64,000 bases of DNA from Dietzia aurantiaca (GTDB lineage: Bacteria > Actinomycetota > Actinomycetes > Mycobacteriales > Mycobacteriaceae): the NCBI RefSeq assembly GCF_021033825.1, contig NZ_JAIFXZ010000003.1:124001-188000 (forward strand). Direction: 5' to 3'. Under the pieces are notes generated by a model. The model made no database searches. It was not told where the DNA came from and saw nothing but the letters and a program-made list of their open reading frames with translations. A program made the translations under genes and the position numbers. Positions 36,126 to 45,143 of this stretch are shown here, piece by piece; within the stretch, counting starts at the first letter, position 1, and each line of letters opens with the position of its first letter.

Positions 36126-37150
36126 CCCGGCCGTCGTCCCGCAGCGCCCTGGTGCTGGGCGGGGCGACGCTGGTCCTGCTGGCGGCGCTCCTGGCCGGCA
36201 CGCTCGTCGGGCCCGCCGGTCTCACCGCGGGCGGCGTGCTGCTGGAGCTGCTCGACCGGCTCCCGCTCGTGTCGGTCGACTCCGGCCTCACCCTGCGCCA
36301 GCAGGTCATCCTGTGGGAGATCCGCATCCCGCGCGTGGTGTTGGGCGCGATCGTCGGCGCGATGCTGGCGATCGCGGGCGCCACCTACCAGGGCGTCTTC
36401 CGTAATCCGCTCGCCGACCCGTACCTGCTGGGCGTGTCCAGCGGCGCCGGCCTGGGCGCCACGCTGGCGATCGTCGTGGGTGGGGCCGCGGCCTCGACGA
36501 TGGTCCCGCCGGCGGCGTTCGCGGGCGGCATGATCGCCGTCCTGGCCACCTATGCGCTGGGCCGCAGTGTCGGCGGTGGCCGCACCGAGGTGGTGATCAT
36601 CCTCGCCGGCGTGGCCGTGGCCGCGTTCGCCAGCGCCATCCAGACCTTCTTCATGCAGCGCCACGACGACACGCTGCGACAGGTCTACTCGTGGATGCTC
36701 GGCCGGCTGACCACCAGCGGCTGGGCCGACGTCACGCGGGTCCTGCCGTACGTGATCGTGTCGGTCGCAGTGATTTTCCTGTTCCGCCGCATGCTCGACG
36801 TGATGGCGGTCGGCGACGTGGAGGCCGCGACCCTGGGCATCTCCCCGTCGCGGGTGCGGTTGGTGCTCATCAGCGTGGCCACGCTCGGCACCGCCGCGGT
36901 GGTGTCCGTCTCGGGTCTGATCGGGTTCGTCGGCATCGTGATCCCGCACGCGGTGCGCATGGTGATCGGCCCCGGCCACCGCCTGCTCCTGCCGGTGTCA
37001 CTGCTGGTGGGTGCGGCGTTCCTGGTCCTGGCCGACGTCGCGGCGCGCACCGCCATGAGTCCGGCCGAGCTGCCGATCGGCGTGGTGACCGCCGCGATCG
37101 GCGCCCCGTTCTTCCTGTTCGTCCTTCGCCGCAGCCGGGGGCAGATATGA
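36122..37150 (+). CDS. btuC: Cobalamin ABC transporter permease BtuC
   Basis: A 342-residue FecCD/BtuC-family permease with about ten membrane helices. Signatures are EIRIPRVVLGAIVGAMLAIA, NPLADPYLLGVSSGAGLGA and, late in the protein, GLIGFVGIVIPHAVRM, which contacts the ATPase. It is translationally coupled to btuF upstream (GTGA) and to btuD downstream (ATGA). Confidence 0.95.
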   Translation: MTRPSSRSALVLGGATLVLLAALLAGTLVGPAGLTAGGVLLELLDRLPLVSVDSGLTLRQQVILWEIRIPRVVLGAIVGAMLAIAGATYQGVFRNPLADPYLLGVSSGAGLGATLAIVVGGAAASTMVPPAAFAGGMIAVLATYALGRSVGGGRTEVVIILAGVAVAAFASAIQTFFMQRHDDTLRQVYSWMLGRLTTSGWADVTRVLPYVIVSVAVIFLFRRMLDVMAVGDVEAATLGISPSRVRLVLISVATLGTAAVVSVSGLIGFVGIVIPHAVRMVIGPGHRLLLPVSLLVGAAFLVLADVAARTAMSPAELPIGVVTAAIGAPFFLFVLRRSRGQI

Positions 37151-37977
37151 CCGACGACGAGGCGCCGCGCCTACCCGACGCCGCCACGCCCCGCGCCGGG
37201 GAGCCCGCCGTCGCCTGCCGTGACCTGCACGTCTCCCGCGACAACACGCCGGTCCTGCACGGCGTCGACCTGTCGGTCCCCGCCGGCGCGTGGGTGTCGC
37301 TGGTCGGTCCCAACGGTTCCGGCAAGACCACCCTGCTGTTCGCTCTGGCGGGCCTCATTGGTTCGACGGGCCATCTCGAGGTCGAGGGCGTCACCCCGCG
37401 GCGCGGCGGACGTCGCCGGGTCGCCCGCACCGTCGCGCTGATGCCGCAGCGGCCGGTCGTCCCCGAGGGCGTGACGGCCCGCGAACTGATCAGCCTGGGA
37501 CGTACCCCCTATATCCCGCGGTTCGGGACGGAGTCGGCCCACGACGTCGTCGTCGTCGACACCGTCATCGACAGGCTCGACCTGCACGATCTCGCCGGGC
37601 GCATCGCCACCACCCTGTCCGGCGGCGAGCTCCAGCGGGTCGTCCTGGGCCGCGCGCTCGCCCAACAGCCGCGCGTCCTCCTGCTCGACGAGCCGACCAG
37701 CGCGCTCGACATCGGCCACCAGCAACAGGTGCTCGACCTGGTCGATTCCCTGCGTCGCGAGACGGGGCTGACGGTGGTCGCGGCGATGCACGATCTCACC
37801 TCCGCGGCGCAGTACGGCGAGCGCCTGGTGCTGCTCGACCGGGGGCGCGTGGTGGCCGACGGGCGGCCCGGCGAGGTGCTCACGGCCGAGCGGATCGCGC
37901 AGGTCTACGGCGCGCGCGTCGAGGTGGTGCGTCGCGCCGACGGGCCCGCGGTGCTGCCGGTGCGGGGGCCGGCGTGA
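37147..37977 (+). CDS. btuD: Cobalamin ABC transporter ATPase BtuD
   Basis: A 276-residue ATPase energising BtuC. Walker A is GPNGSGKTT, the Q-loop MPQRPVVPEG, signature LSGGELQRV, Walker B VLLLDEPTSALD and the switch His in AAMHDLT. It overlaps the permease stop (ATGA) and the following MBL-fold gene (GTGA), so four genes form one tightly coupled operon. Confidence 0.94.
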   Translation: MTDDEAPRLPDAATPRAGEPAVACRDLHVSRDNTPVLHGVDLSVPAGAWVSLVGPNGSGKTTLLFALAGLIGSTGHLEVEGVTPRRGGRRRVARTVALMPQRPVVPEGVTARELISLGRTPYIPRFGTESAHDVVVVDTVIDRLDLHDLAGRIATTLSGGELQRVVLGRALAQQPRVLLLDEPTSALDIGHQQQVLDLVDSLRRETGLTVVAAMHDLTSAAQYGERLVLLDRGRVVADGRPGEVLTAERIAQVYGARVEVVRRADGPAVLPVRGPA

Positions 37978-38813
37978 TAGAGGTCCTGCTGGTCGGCACG
38001 GGCGCGGCGGACGGGTGGCCGTCGCCGTTCTGCCGATGCGCCTCGTGCGAGGCGGCACGAGCGCGCGGCGTGGTGCGCGGCCAGACCTCCGCGCTTGTCG
38101 ACGACGACCTGCTCATCGACTGCGGCCCCGAGACCCCCGGCGCGGTGGTGCGTCACGGGCGCACACTCGCCGGCGTCACGCACCTGCTCATCACCCACGC
38201 CCACTTCGATCACCTCGGACCCCAGGCACTGCTCATGCGGTCCTGGGTCGAGGGGCTGGGTGAGCTCGAGATCGTCGGGCCCGCGGACGCGCTCGAGGTG
38301 TGTCGGCCGTGGGTGGGGCCGGATGATCCGGTGCGCTTCACGCCGGTGGCCGCCGGGGATCGCGTGCGGGTGGGCCGGTACGACGTGCGCGTGCTGCCTG
38401 CGCAGCACCAGGTGTTCCGCCGGGGCGACGCGGTGCTCTACGACATCACCGGCCCCGACGGCGCGCGCCTGCTGTGGGCCACCGACACCGGGCCGTGGGA
38501 GCCGGACTGGTTCGAGACCGTGCGCGGTGCACGGTTCGACGCGGTGTTCCTCGAGGAGACCCTCGGCGACCGCGAGGAGATCTCGGCGTCCCACCTGGGG
38601 TTGCCGCGGTTCGGAGCGATGCTCGACCGGCTGCGCGAGGTGGGCGCGGTGGACGGGGTCACCGCGGTCGTGGGCGTGCATCTGGGCCACCACAATCCGC
38701 CGCCGGACGTGCTCGACCGGCGCCTCGCCGCGCTGGGCGCGCGGGCGGGTGCCGACGGCGAGGTGGTCGCCCTGCGGCCCCGGGGCGCTGACCGGCGGGG
38801 GCGTGCGGTCTAA
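37974..38813 (+). CDS. MBL-fold hydrolase linked to cobalamin uptake
   Basis: A 279-residue metallo-beta-lactamase-fold protein. It begins LLVGTGAADGWPSPFCRCASC, a PhnP-like opening with a Cys-rich metal loop, and has the metal motif THAHFDHLG, a later WATDTG and a C-terminal GVHLGHHNP. In some actinobacteria a similar domain is fused to adenosylcobinamide kinase CobU, so a step in corrinoid salvage is plausible. The start overlaps the btuD stop. The substrate is unknown; cyclic phosphodiesterase activity would be the default by homology to PhnP. Confidence 0.82.
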   Translation: MIEVLLVGTGAADGWPSPFCRCASCEAARARGVVRGQTSALVDDDLLIDCGPETPGAVVRHGRTLAGVTHLLITHAHFDHLGPQALLMRSWVEGLGELEIVGPADALEVCRPWVGPDDPVRFTPVAAGDRVRVGRYDVRVLPAQHQVFRRGDAVLYDITGPDGARLLWATDTGPWEPDWFETVRGARFDAVFLEETLGDREEISASHLGLPRFGAMLDRLREVGAVDGVTAVVGVHLGHHNPPPDVLDRRLAALGARAGADGEVVALRPRGADRRGRAV

Positions 38814-39298
38814 CCCGGGCTGTCCGCGATGGACAGGCGGATGAGACCGGCGAGGGTCGAGCCCATGAGCACGACGAGCCCCACCACGAGGACGGCCGAT
38901 CCCGCGCCGGCGAAGGTCTGGAGGCAGATTCCCAGGTAGACCACCGTCAGGCCGGCCAGGACCCACACCATCATCCGTTCGCCCTCGCGGTAGATCCGCT
39001 GGGCGTTGGCCTCCGTGATCTCGCCGGGGTAGTTGAGCACGTCCGGCTTGGTGGACAGCCACGCCGTGAGAAGGCCGAGCGCCAGCCCGCCGCCCGCGAG
39101 CCACAGGAGGCTCGACCTGCTGCCGAAGTCGTCGGGCTGGCCGCGGAAATCGAAATGCGTCGGGACGACGTCCGGCAGCGCGGGGTACCGCACGAGGACG
39201 TAGGCGGTGAGCGCCACGATGCCGAGCAGCGACGCGATCCGTAGGACTCGCGTGACCGGTCCGGTCACATAGTCAGGGGTGGGACGATTCCGGGGCAC
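38810..39298 (-). CDS. DUF1648-type membrane protein
   Basis: A 162-residue integral membrane protein with about four helices (VLRIASLLGIVALTAYVLV, LLWLAGGGLALGLLTAWL, VWVLAGLTVVYLGICL, and a last one). The PTHFDFRGQPDDFG segment between helices 1 and 2 is characteristic of DUF1648. The function is unknown; related SdpI-type proteins give immunity to toxins. GTG 39298 is a guess, as the frame is open to 39394 across the divergent promoter. It overlaps the MBL-fold stop by three bases, tail to tail. Confidence 0.72.
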   Translation of the reverse strand: MPRNRPTPDYVTGPVTRVLRIASLLGIVALTAYVLVRYPALPDVVPTHFDFRGQPDDFGSRSSLLWLAGGGLALGLLTAWLSTKPDVLNYPGEITEANAQRIYREGERMMVWVLAGLTVVYLGICLQTFAGAGSAVLVVGLVVLMGSTLAGLIRLSIADSPG

Positions 39299-39357
39299 TG
39301 CACCGAACCTACAGCCGCGGGCCGAGCGATCCCCCGCCGACGGCACGAATCCCCGAA

Positions 39358-39376
39358 AAAGGATAGGCTGCCCTAA
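39358..39376. promoter_or_regulatory. IdeR/DtxR iron box
   Basis: AAAGGATAGGCTGCCCTAA matches the 19-bp iron-box consensus at 15 positions by my count. It lies about 30 bases upstream of the siderophore-interacting protein gene and should repress it under iron sufficiency. Confidence 0.8.
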
Positions 39377-39407
39377 CTGTCTCTTTTTCAGCATGTCAGG
39401 AGTTCCG

Positions 39408-40217
39408 TTGGCCAGCGCCCCTCAGTCCACCAGCCCCAAGTCCCGCACCCCGGTCACCCTCACCGTTCTTCGCACCGAGCAGGTAAGCGACCACCTGGTG
39501 CGGGTGATTCTGGGAGGTGAGGGATTCGACGGGTTCGCGGCCCGCGAGGAGACGGACAGCTACGTCAAGCTCGAGCTGCCGCACGGCGAGGAGTCGGTGG
39601 TGCGCACCTACACCGTCCGCCGGGTCGATGCCGCGGCGCGCGAGATCTGGATCGACTTCGTGGTCCACGGCGACCAGGGCGTCGCCGGGCCCTGGGCTCG
39701 CACCGTCACGGCCGGCACCGAGGTCGCCGTGCGCGGTCCGGGCGGCGGCTACCAGCCCGACCCGGCGGCCGACTTCCACCTGCTCGCCGGCGACGAGACC
39801 GCGGTCCCGGCGATCGCCGCCGCGCTGGAGTCCCTGCCGGCCGACGCCAAGGGAGCGGTGTTCCTGGAGGTGGGCGGCCGCGCCGATGAACTGGCGCTGA
39901 CCGCGCCGGCGGGCGTGGAGATCACCTGGCTGCACCGCGGGGCCTCCTCGGCGGACGCCGGCGCGGAGGTCATCGACGGCGAGGCACCGCTCGTCGACGC
40001 GGTCCGGGGCCTGTCCTGGCCCGGTGGTGACGTGCAGGTATTCGTCCACGGCGAGGCCGAGACCGTGATGAAGCACGTGCGTCCGTACCTGCGTCGCGAA
40101 CGGGGCGTGCCCGCCGCGCGGGCCTCGATCTCCGGGTACTGGCGGCGGGGCCGCAGCGAGGAAGGTTTCCGCACCTGGAAGCAGGAACTAGCCGAGGCGG
40201 AAACCGCCGCGTCATAG
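39408..40217 (+). CDS. Siderophore-interacting protein (FAD-linked ferric reductase)
   Basis: A 269-residue cytoplasmic flavoprotein that reduces ferric siderophores to release iron (ViuB/SIP family). Visible: an FAD-binding barrel with VVRTYTVRR, GPWARTV and GPGGGY, then an NAD(P)H-like domain (LLAGDETAVPAIAAALESLP) and the C-terminal SISGYWRRGRSEEG. I prefer TTG 39408 because AGGAG lies six bases upstream; ATG 39393 is the alternative. An iron box upstream supports iron control. Confidence 0.92.
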   Translation: MASAPQSTSPKSRTPVTLTVLRTEQVSDHLVRVILGGEGFDGFAAREETDSYVKLELPHGEESVVRTYTVRRVDAAAREIWIDFVVHGDQGVAGPWARTVTAGTEVAVRGPGGGYQPDPAADFHLLAGDETAVPAIAAALESLPADAKGAVFLEVGGRADELALTAPAGVEITWLHRGASSADAGAEVIDGEAPLVDAVRGLSWPGGDVQVFVHGEAETVMKHVRPYLRRERGVPAARASISGYWRRGRSEEGFRTWKQELAEAETAAS

Positions 40218-40237
40218 GCGGAGCGGGCATCGCGCAC

Positions 40238-40259
40238 GGCCGGTGAGGAGAGTCCGGCC
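40238..40259 (+). terminator. Possible terminator after the SIP gene
   Basis: GGCCGG and CCGGCC form a 6-bp stem with a 10-base loop, 21 bases after the stop. It has no U tract. Confidence 0.4.
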
Positions 40260-40355
40260 ATGCCGCGTCGTACCTACCGAGTACCCTGTGAGGCCAGTAA
40301 GTTCACGCATCCGGCCCCTCACGGTCACTCGTGAGACGTAGACAAGGCGTAGCAC

Positions 40356-41336
40356 ATGGCATTCTCACGCGCGAAGCTCCTCACCGGACTGGTGGCCACC
40401 TCGGCGCTCGTCCTCACCGGCTGCTCCGGTGGCGACGACGGCGGGGAGGGCGGCAGCTCCGAGAGCTACAAGATCGGCATCAACCAGCTCGTCCAGCACC
40501 CGGCACTCGACGCCGCGACGGCCGGGTTCATCCAGGCATTCGAGGACGCCGGGGTGGACGCGGAGTTCGACGAGCAGAACGCGAACGGCGAGCAGGCCAC
40601 CGCGCTGACCATCTCGCAGCAGTTCGCCGGCGACGACCTGGATCTGGCGCTGGCCGTGGCCACCCCGGCCGCCCAGGCGATGGCCCAGAACATCACCGAC
40701 GTCCCGCTGCTGTTCACCGCCGTCACCGACCCGGTCCAGGCCGAGCTGGTCGACTCGATGGAAGAGCCGGGCGCCAACGTCACCGGCACCTCGGACGCCG
40801 CCCCGATCACCGAGCAGCTCGAGCTGCTCAAGGAGATCGTGCCGGACGCCGAGAAGGTCGGCATCGTCTACGCCTCCGGCGAGGTCAACTCGCAGGTGCA
40901 GGTCGACCAGGCCGAGGAGGCCGCCGGGCCGCTGGGCCTGGAGATCTCCACCCAGACCGTCACCACCGTCAACGAGATCCAGCAGGCCGTCGAGGCCCTG
41001 GGCGACGTGGACGCGATCTACGTCCCGACCGACAACATGGTCGTCTCCGGCATCGCCTCGCTGGTCCAGATCGCGGAGTCCAAGCAGATCCCCGTGATCG
41101 CCGCCGAGGAGGGCACCGTCGAGGGCGGCGCCGTCGCCACGATCGGCATCGACTACACCGAGCTGGGTCGCCAGACCGGTGAGATGGCGCTGCGCATCCT
41201 GCGCGACGACGCGGACCCGGCCACCATGCCGGTGGAGACCGCCACCGAGTTCACCTACGTGGTCAACGAGGACGCCGCCGAGCGCCAGGGCGTGACCATT
41301 CCCGAGGCCATCCTCGCCGAGGCTGACCGCAAGTGA
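40356..41336 (+). CDS. ABC substrate-binding lipoprotein (TrpX-like family)
   Basis: A 326-residue lipoprotein with lipobox VLTGC and an acidic Gly/Ser linker. The fold is the ABC_sub_bind family: KIGINQLVQHPALDAATAGF, ANGEQATALTISQQ, TGTSDAAPITEQLELLKEI. The combination with a single permease and single ATPase matches TrpXYZ-type systems, sometimes linked to tryptophan uptake and T-box control. I found no T-box upstream, so the substrate is open. The stop overlaps the permease start (GTGA). Confidence 0.88.
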   Translation: MAFSRAKLLTGLVATSALVLTGCSGGDDGGEGGSSESYKIGINQLVQHPALDAATAGFIQAFEDAGVDAEFDEQNANGEQATALTISQQFAGDDLDLALAVATPAAQAMAQNITDVPLLFTAVTDPVQAELVDSMEEPGANVTGTSDAAPITEQLELLKEIVPDAEKVGIVYASGEVNSQVQVDQAEEAAGPLGLEISTQTVTTVNEIQQAVEALGDVDAIYVPTDNMVVSGIASLVQIAESKQIPVIAAEEGTVEGGAVATIGIDYTELGRQTGEMALRILRDDADPATMPVETATEFTYVVNEDAAERQGVTIPEAILAEADRK

Positions 41337-42331
41337 TCGGCGCCGTCGAGGTAGGCCTCATCTACGGGGTCATGGCGCTGGGGGTGTTCCTCACCTTCCG
41401 TGTGCTCAACTTCCCCGACCTCACCGTCGACGGCAGTTTCACCACCGGCGCCGCCACCGCGGCGATCGCCATCCTCGCCGGCTGGAACCCGGTGCTCGCG
41501 ACCCTCGCGGGGTTCGTCACCGGGTTCCTGGCCGGCACGGTCACGGGGCTGCTGCACACCAAGGGCAAGATCGACGGTCTGCTGGCCGGCATCCTCACCA
41601 TGATCGCCCTGTGGTCGGTCAATCTGCGGATCATGGACGGGGCCAACGTCCCGCTCCTGCGGCAGGACACCGTGTTCACACCCCTCAAGGACGCGGGGCT
41701 CCTCGGTACGTGGGGCGGCGTGGGGATCCTGGCCGTGGCGGTCATACTGCTCGGCCTGGTCGTCATCTGGTTCCTCAACACCAACCTGGGGCTGTCCATC
41801 CGCGCCACCGGCGACAACGGCCCCATGATCTCCTCGTTCGGTGTCTCCACCGACTTCACTAAGACCCTCACGCTGGCCATCTCCAACGGCTTCGTGGGAA
41901 TGTGCGGTGCCCTCATCGCCCAGTACCAGGCGTTCGCCGACATCTCCATGGGCATCGGTCTCATCCTGGTGGGCCTGGCCTCGGTAATCCTCGGCCAGGC
42001 CGTGCTGAGCCAGCGCACCCTGTGGCTCGCGGTGTTCGCCGTGGTCGTGGGCGCCGTCCTGTACCGCCTGATCATCTTCGCGGCGCTCGAGGTGGGTCTG
42101 AACCCCAACGATATGAAGGCCATCACCGCGCTGCTCGTCGTGATCGCGCTGCTGCTCCCCCGCTGGAGGGGGCTCCTGGGCCCGTTCGGGCGGGCCGTCG
42201 GGTCCCTGACCGGTACCCCGGGCTCCGGCCGCGAGCCGCGGGACACCCCCGGGGCCGCGGTCGCGGCGGGCTCGAGCCCAGCACGTACCGGGGCCGGTTC
42301 CGGCGCCGGGTCCGCGACAGGAGAAGGGTGA
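41333..42331 (+). CDS. ABC transporter permease (TrpY-like)
   Basis: A 332-residue branched-chain-type permease with about nine helices. Blocks include GLIYGVMALGVFLTFRVLNF, PDLTVDGSFTTGAA and GVSTDFTKTLTLAISNGFVG. The C-terminal 45 residues are an Ala/Gly/Ser/Pro-rich cytoplasmic tail that is low in complexity and unlike the family. It is coupled to the binding protein by a GTGA overlap, and the ATPase follows after seven bases. Confidence 0.9.
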   Translation: MIGAVEVGLIYGVMALGVFLTFRVLNFPDLTVDGSFTTGAATAAIAILAGWNPVLATLAGFVTGFLAGTVTGLLHTKGKIDGLLAGILTMIALWSVNLRIMDGANVPLLRQDTVFTPLKDAGLLGTWGGVGILAVAVILLGLVVIWFLNTNLGLSIRATGDNGPMISSFGVSTDFTKTLTLAISNGFVGMCGALIAQYQAFADISMGIGLILVGLASVILGQAVLSQRTLWLAVFAVVVGAVLYRLIIFAALEVGLNPNDMKAITALLVVIALLLPRWRGLLGPFGRAVGSLTGTPGSGREPRDTPGAAVAAGSSPARTGAGSGAGSATGEG

Positions 42332-42338
42332 CCCCGCC

Positions 42339-43130
42339 ATGCTGACCGTCAACTCCATCTCCAAGACGTTCTTCCCCGGCACCGTCAACGAGCGCCGGGC
42401 CCTCGACAGGCTCGACCTCACGCTGGCCGAGGGCGACTTCGTCACCGTGATCGGTTCCAACGGTGCCGGCAAGTCCACCCTGCTCAACGCCGTGGCCGGG
42501 CGGCTGCCGGTGGACAGCGGGGTCATCGAGATCGACGGTGTCAACGTCAACCGGATGCCCGACTACAAGCGCGCGAAGTACGTCGGCCGGGTTTTCCAGG
42601 ACCCGCTCGCGGGGACCGCGCCGAACCTCACCATCGAGGAGAACCTGTCCCTCGCGCTGCTGCGGGGGAAGCGGCGGGGGCTGCGGCCGGGCCTCGACAA
42701 GAAGCGGCGCGCCCGGTTCACCGAGGACCTCGCGATGCTCGAGCTGGGACTGGAGGATCGCCTCACCGCCAAGGTCGGGCTGCTGTCCGGCGGGCAGCGG
42801 CAGGCGCTCTCGCTGCTCATGGCCGGGTTCACACAGCCGCGGATCATGCTCCTCGACGAGCACACCGCTGCCCTGGACCCGCAGCGCGCCGAGCTGGTCA
42901 CCACCATCACCGAGCGGATCGTCCGCGAGGGCGGGCTCACCACGCTCATGGTCACGCACAACATGGAGCAGGCGATCCGGCTGGGCAATCGGCTGATCAT
43001 GATGCATGAGGGGCGGATCGTCTACGAGTCCGACGCCGCCACCAAGTCCAAGCTCACCGTGCAGGATCTGCTCAAGGAGTTCGCCAACATCAAGGGCGCC
43101 ACGCTCTCGGACAAGGCGTTCCTCGGCTGA
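42339..43130 (+). CDS. ABC transporter ATPase (TrpZ-like)
   Basis: A 263-residue ATPase with Walker A GSNGAGKST, signature LSGGQRQALS, Walker B MLLDEHTAALD and switch His in VTHNMEQA. The His after DE in Walker B (DEHTAALD) is characteristic of this importer family. GAGAAGGG lies upstream. It ends the three-gene importer operon and is followed by a hairpin-like repeat. Confidence 0.92.
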   Translation: MLTVNSISKTFFPGTVNERRALDRLDLTLAEGDFVTVIGSNGAGKSTLLNAVAGRLPVDSGVIEIDGVNVNRMPDYKRAKYVGRVFQDPLAGTAPNLTIEENLSLALLRGKRRGLRPGLDKKRRARFTEDLAMLELGLEDRLTAKVGLLSGGQRQALSLLMAGFTQPRIMLLDEHTAALDPQRAELVTTITERIVREGGLTTLMVTHNMEQAIRLGNRLIMMHEGRIVYESDAATKSKLTVQDLLKEFANIKGATLSDKAFLG

Positions 43131-43138
43131 CACCGCCC

Positions 43139-43181
43139 CGGGGTGCCCTGCTCGCGGCGTGCAGGTCGCCCCAGGTCAGAG
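43139..43181. terminator. Hairpin repeat after the ABC operon (copy 2)
   Basis: 43141-43181 matches 30601-30641 in 35 of 41 positions with no gaps, including the conserved CCCAGGTCAGAG 3' part. The inner stem GGGTGCCCTG/CAGGTCGCCC has one wobble and one mismatch. Both copies lie between convergent genes. Confidence 0.6.
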
Positions 43182-43209
43182 CGCCGACGGGCCCAGCGGC
43201 TACCCGGCG

Positions 43210-44046
43210 TCAGTCGCCCGTGCGCACCCAGTCCTCACCGTCCCGGCGGACCAGCCCCCTCCGCTCGAACTCGGCGAACCAGCCGGGCGCCGGCCACTCC
43301 CCCCAGCGCCGGGCGTAGTGGGCGCCGTTCCGGAGCAGGTCGTCCAGGTGGTCGACCGGCGGCTCGGACACGGGGTGCCAGCGGTGATAGGCGTGCGCCC
43401 CCGCGACCAGCACCACGGGCACGCGGCGGTAGAGCAGTCGGCGCCCGAAGTCGGTGTCCTCGGCGCCGTAGCCGGTGAATGTCTCGTCGAAGCCGCCGAA
43501 GTCCTCGCGGATATACCGCCACAACCCGGGCCGCAGGGCGAAGGACAGTGACCAGAACATCCCGTACTCGTCCGGCTCCAGCGGACGCGTGCCCCGGGCC
43601 GGGAAATCGCGCGCAGGATGCGGGTCCGTGAGCCCGGGCAGGTCGGCCGGGTCGGGAGCGCCGGTGTACTCGGGCAGATAGGTGACCGGTCCCAGGCCCA
43701 CGGCCCCGTCGGGGATCTCGGCGTAGCGGCAGCCGAGGTCCGGGCCGGGCATGCAGTCCACGTCCAGGAAGACGATCAGGTCCACCCCCAGCTCGGCCGC
43801 GCGGTCTCCGCCGAGGTTGCGTGATCGCGCCACGGGCAGGTCGGGCCCGGCCGGGAGTTCCACCGTGATGGCGCCGAGCTCGGCAAGTTCGGCAGCCAGC
43901 TCCGCGCTGCCGGGACGCTCCGGGAGCACCACCACGTGCCGGGCCTCCGGCAGGTTCGCCGCGAGAGCCTCGCGTTGGGAGCGCAGGTGGTCAATGCGCC
44001 CGGGAGTGCACACGGTCACCACGGCGATCGAGGCCCCCGCGCTCAT
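43210..44046 (-). CDS. Glycosyltransferase, GT2-like (galactosyltransferase-type)
   Basis: A 278-residue GT-A-fold enzyme. The donor-metal motif is LDVDCMPGPD near residue 90, preceded by ARSRNLGGDRAAE, and the catalytic GFDETFTGYGAEDTDFGRRL block typical of the galactosyltransferase C-terminal domain follows. It transfers a sugar from a nucleotide donor. It is last in a five-gene minus-strand operon and overlaps the upstream gene by 4 bp (ATGA). No signal peptide is seen; it acts at the cytoplasmic face. Confidence 0.85.
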   Translation of the reverse strand: MSAGASIAVVTVCTPGRIDHLRSQREALAANLPEARHVVVLPERPGSAELAAELAELGAITVELPAGPDLPVARSRNLGGDRAAELGVDLIVFLDVDCMPGPDLGCRYAEIPDGAVGLGPVTYLPEYTGAPDPADLPGLTDPHPARDFPARGTRPLEPDEYGMFWSLSFALRPGLWRYIREDFGGFDETFTGYGAEDTDFGRRLLYRRVPVVLVAGAHAYHRWHPVSEPPVDHLDDLLRNGAHYARRWGEWPAPGWFAEFERRGLVRRDGEDWVRTGD

Positions 44047-45143
44047 CGCCCGGCCCCCTGCGCGACAAGCCCCTGCGCGACGGGCTCCAGCACGAAGGGC
44101 CTCGGCGCGTCGGGCTCCCGAGCGACAGACTCCAGCACCCCGGCCAGCCGTTGTGCTGCGCCGTCGACCTCCCATGCCTCCCGCAGACCGGACCCTGAGC
44201 CCGGGGTGGATCGGGCCCGCTCGAGCGCCCGTCGCACCGCGGCGACGAGGTCTTTCACGGAGTCCTCGCGTCGGACCACCGCGCCGAGTCCGACCCGCTC
44301 GAGGTGGGCCGCGGTGGCATCCTGTTCGTCGAAGGGCCGCGCCTCGGGCGCGGCCACCACGTGGGCGTCGGCGGCGGCGAGGTCGGCGATAGAGCTCTGC
44401 CCGGCAGCGCTGACCACCACGTCCGCGCGGCACATCTCGTCCCACGGGTCGGCGACCCATCTGCCGCCGGGCCCACCGAGCGACTCCCAGTCAACCTCCG
44501 TCAGCTGGGCGCGAACCGCGTCCCAACGCGGGTCCGCGGCGTCGCCGCCGGAGCCGCGCAGGTGCAGCACCCGGGGTCGGCCCCGCCCGCGAGCAACGGA
44601 GCGCGCGTCTGCCGGATCCCGGCCCGCGAATCGGGAGACCCCGCCCACCGGGACAAGGGGTCGGTCCGCGCCCGCGGGCACGGGAGCGCCGGCCGAGCGT
44701 GGCCAGCCCGCGACCAGGGCCGAACACACGCCGTGGGCCAGGGCGTGCGGGGCGTCGTCGCGGCGGCCCGGCAGAACCGTGGCGACGACAGGGGTGCCGG
44801 TGAGCCGGGCGGCCAGGGTGACCTCGACGGAGATATCGGTCCACAGCAGCGCCGGCTCGGTGCGGTCGATCCATTCGGCGAGAAGAGCCATGCGGCGGCG
44901 CAGACCCGGCTGGTGCACCGGCGCCCAGTGCAGGCGGCCCCCGGCGGTCGGGGCGACTCCCGTGGCCGACCCGTCGTGGTCCAGCGGCAACGGCAGGATG
45001 CGCACGCGCTTCGGGTCGGGGTTCATGCCGGGAGCGACCGGCGCCGAGGTGAGGATGGTGACCTCGTCACGGAGTTCGGCCGCCACCGCCAGGGCCCGCT
45101 GCAGGTGGCCGCTGCCCTGATGGTGGGCGTAGATACCTATCAC
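44043..45143 (-). CDS. Glycosyltransferase, GT-B fold (MurG/GT28-like)
   Basis: A 366-residue protein that opens MIGIYAHHQGSGHLQRALAV, the GxGHxxRA acceptor motif of MurG-like transferases. The donor half has VVVSAAGQSSIADLAAADAH and RPFDEQ blocks. It probably uses a UDP or GDP sugar. It overlaps both neighbours by 4 bp (ATGA), so it is co-translated in the cluster. The Arg/Ala/Pro-rich mid-region is variable. Confidence 0.82.
   Translation of the reverse strand: MIGIYAHHQGSGHLQRALAVAAELRDEVTILTSAPVAPGMNPDPKRVRILPLPLDHDGSATGVAPTAGGRLHWAPVHQPGLRRRMALLAEWIDRTEPALLWTDISVEVTLAARLTGTPVVATVLPGRRDDAPHALAHGVCSALVAGWPRSAGAPVPAGADRPLVPVGGVSRFAGRDPADARSVARGRGRPRVLHLRGSGGDAADPRWDAVRAQLTEVDWESLGGPGGRWVADPWDEMCRADVVVSAAGQSSIADLAAADAHVVAAPEARPFDEQDATAAHLERVGLGAVVRREDSVKDLVAAVRRALERARSTPGSGSGLREAWEVDGAAQRLAGVLESVAREPDAPRPFVLEPVAQGLVAQGAGR

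Noticed and set aside
40218-40355. T-box riboswitch upstream of the TrpXYZ-like importer
   Set aside because: No AGGGTGG-type T-box core or specifier loop could be found. Only short hairpins are present.
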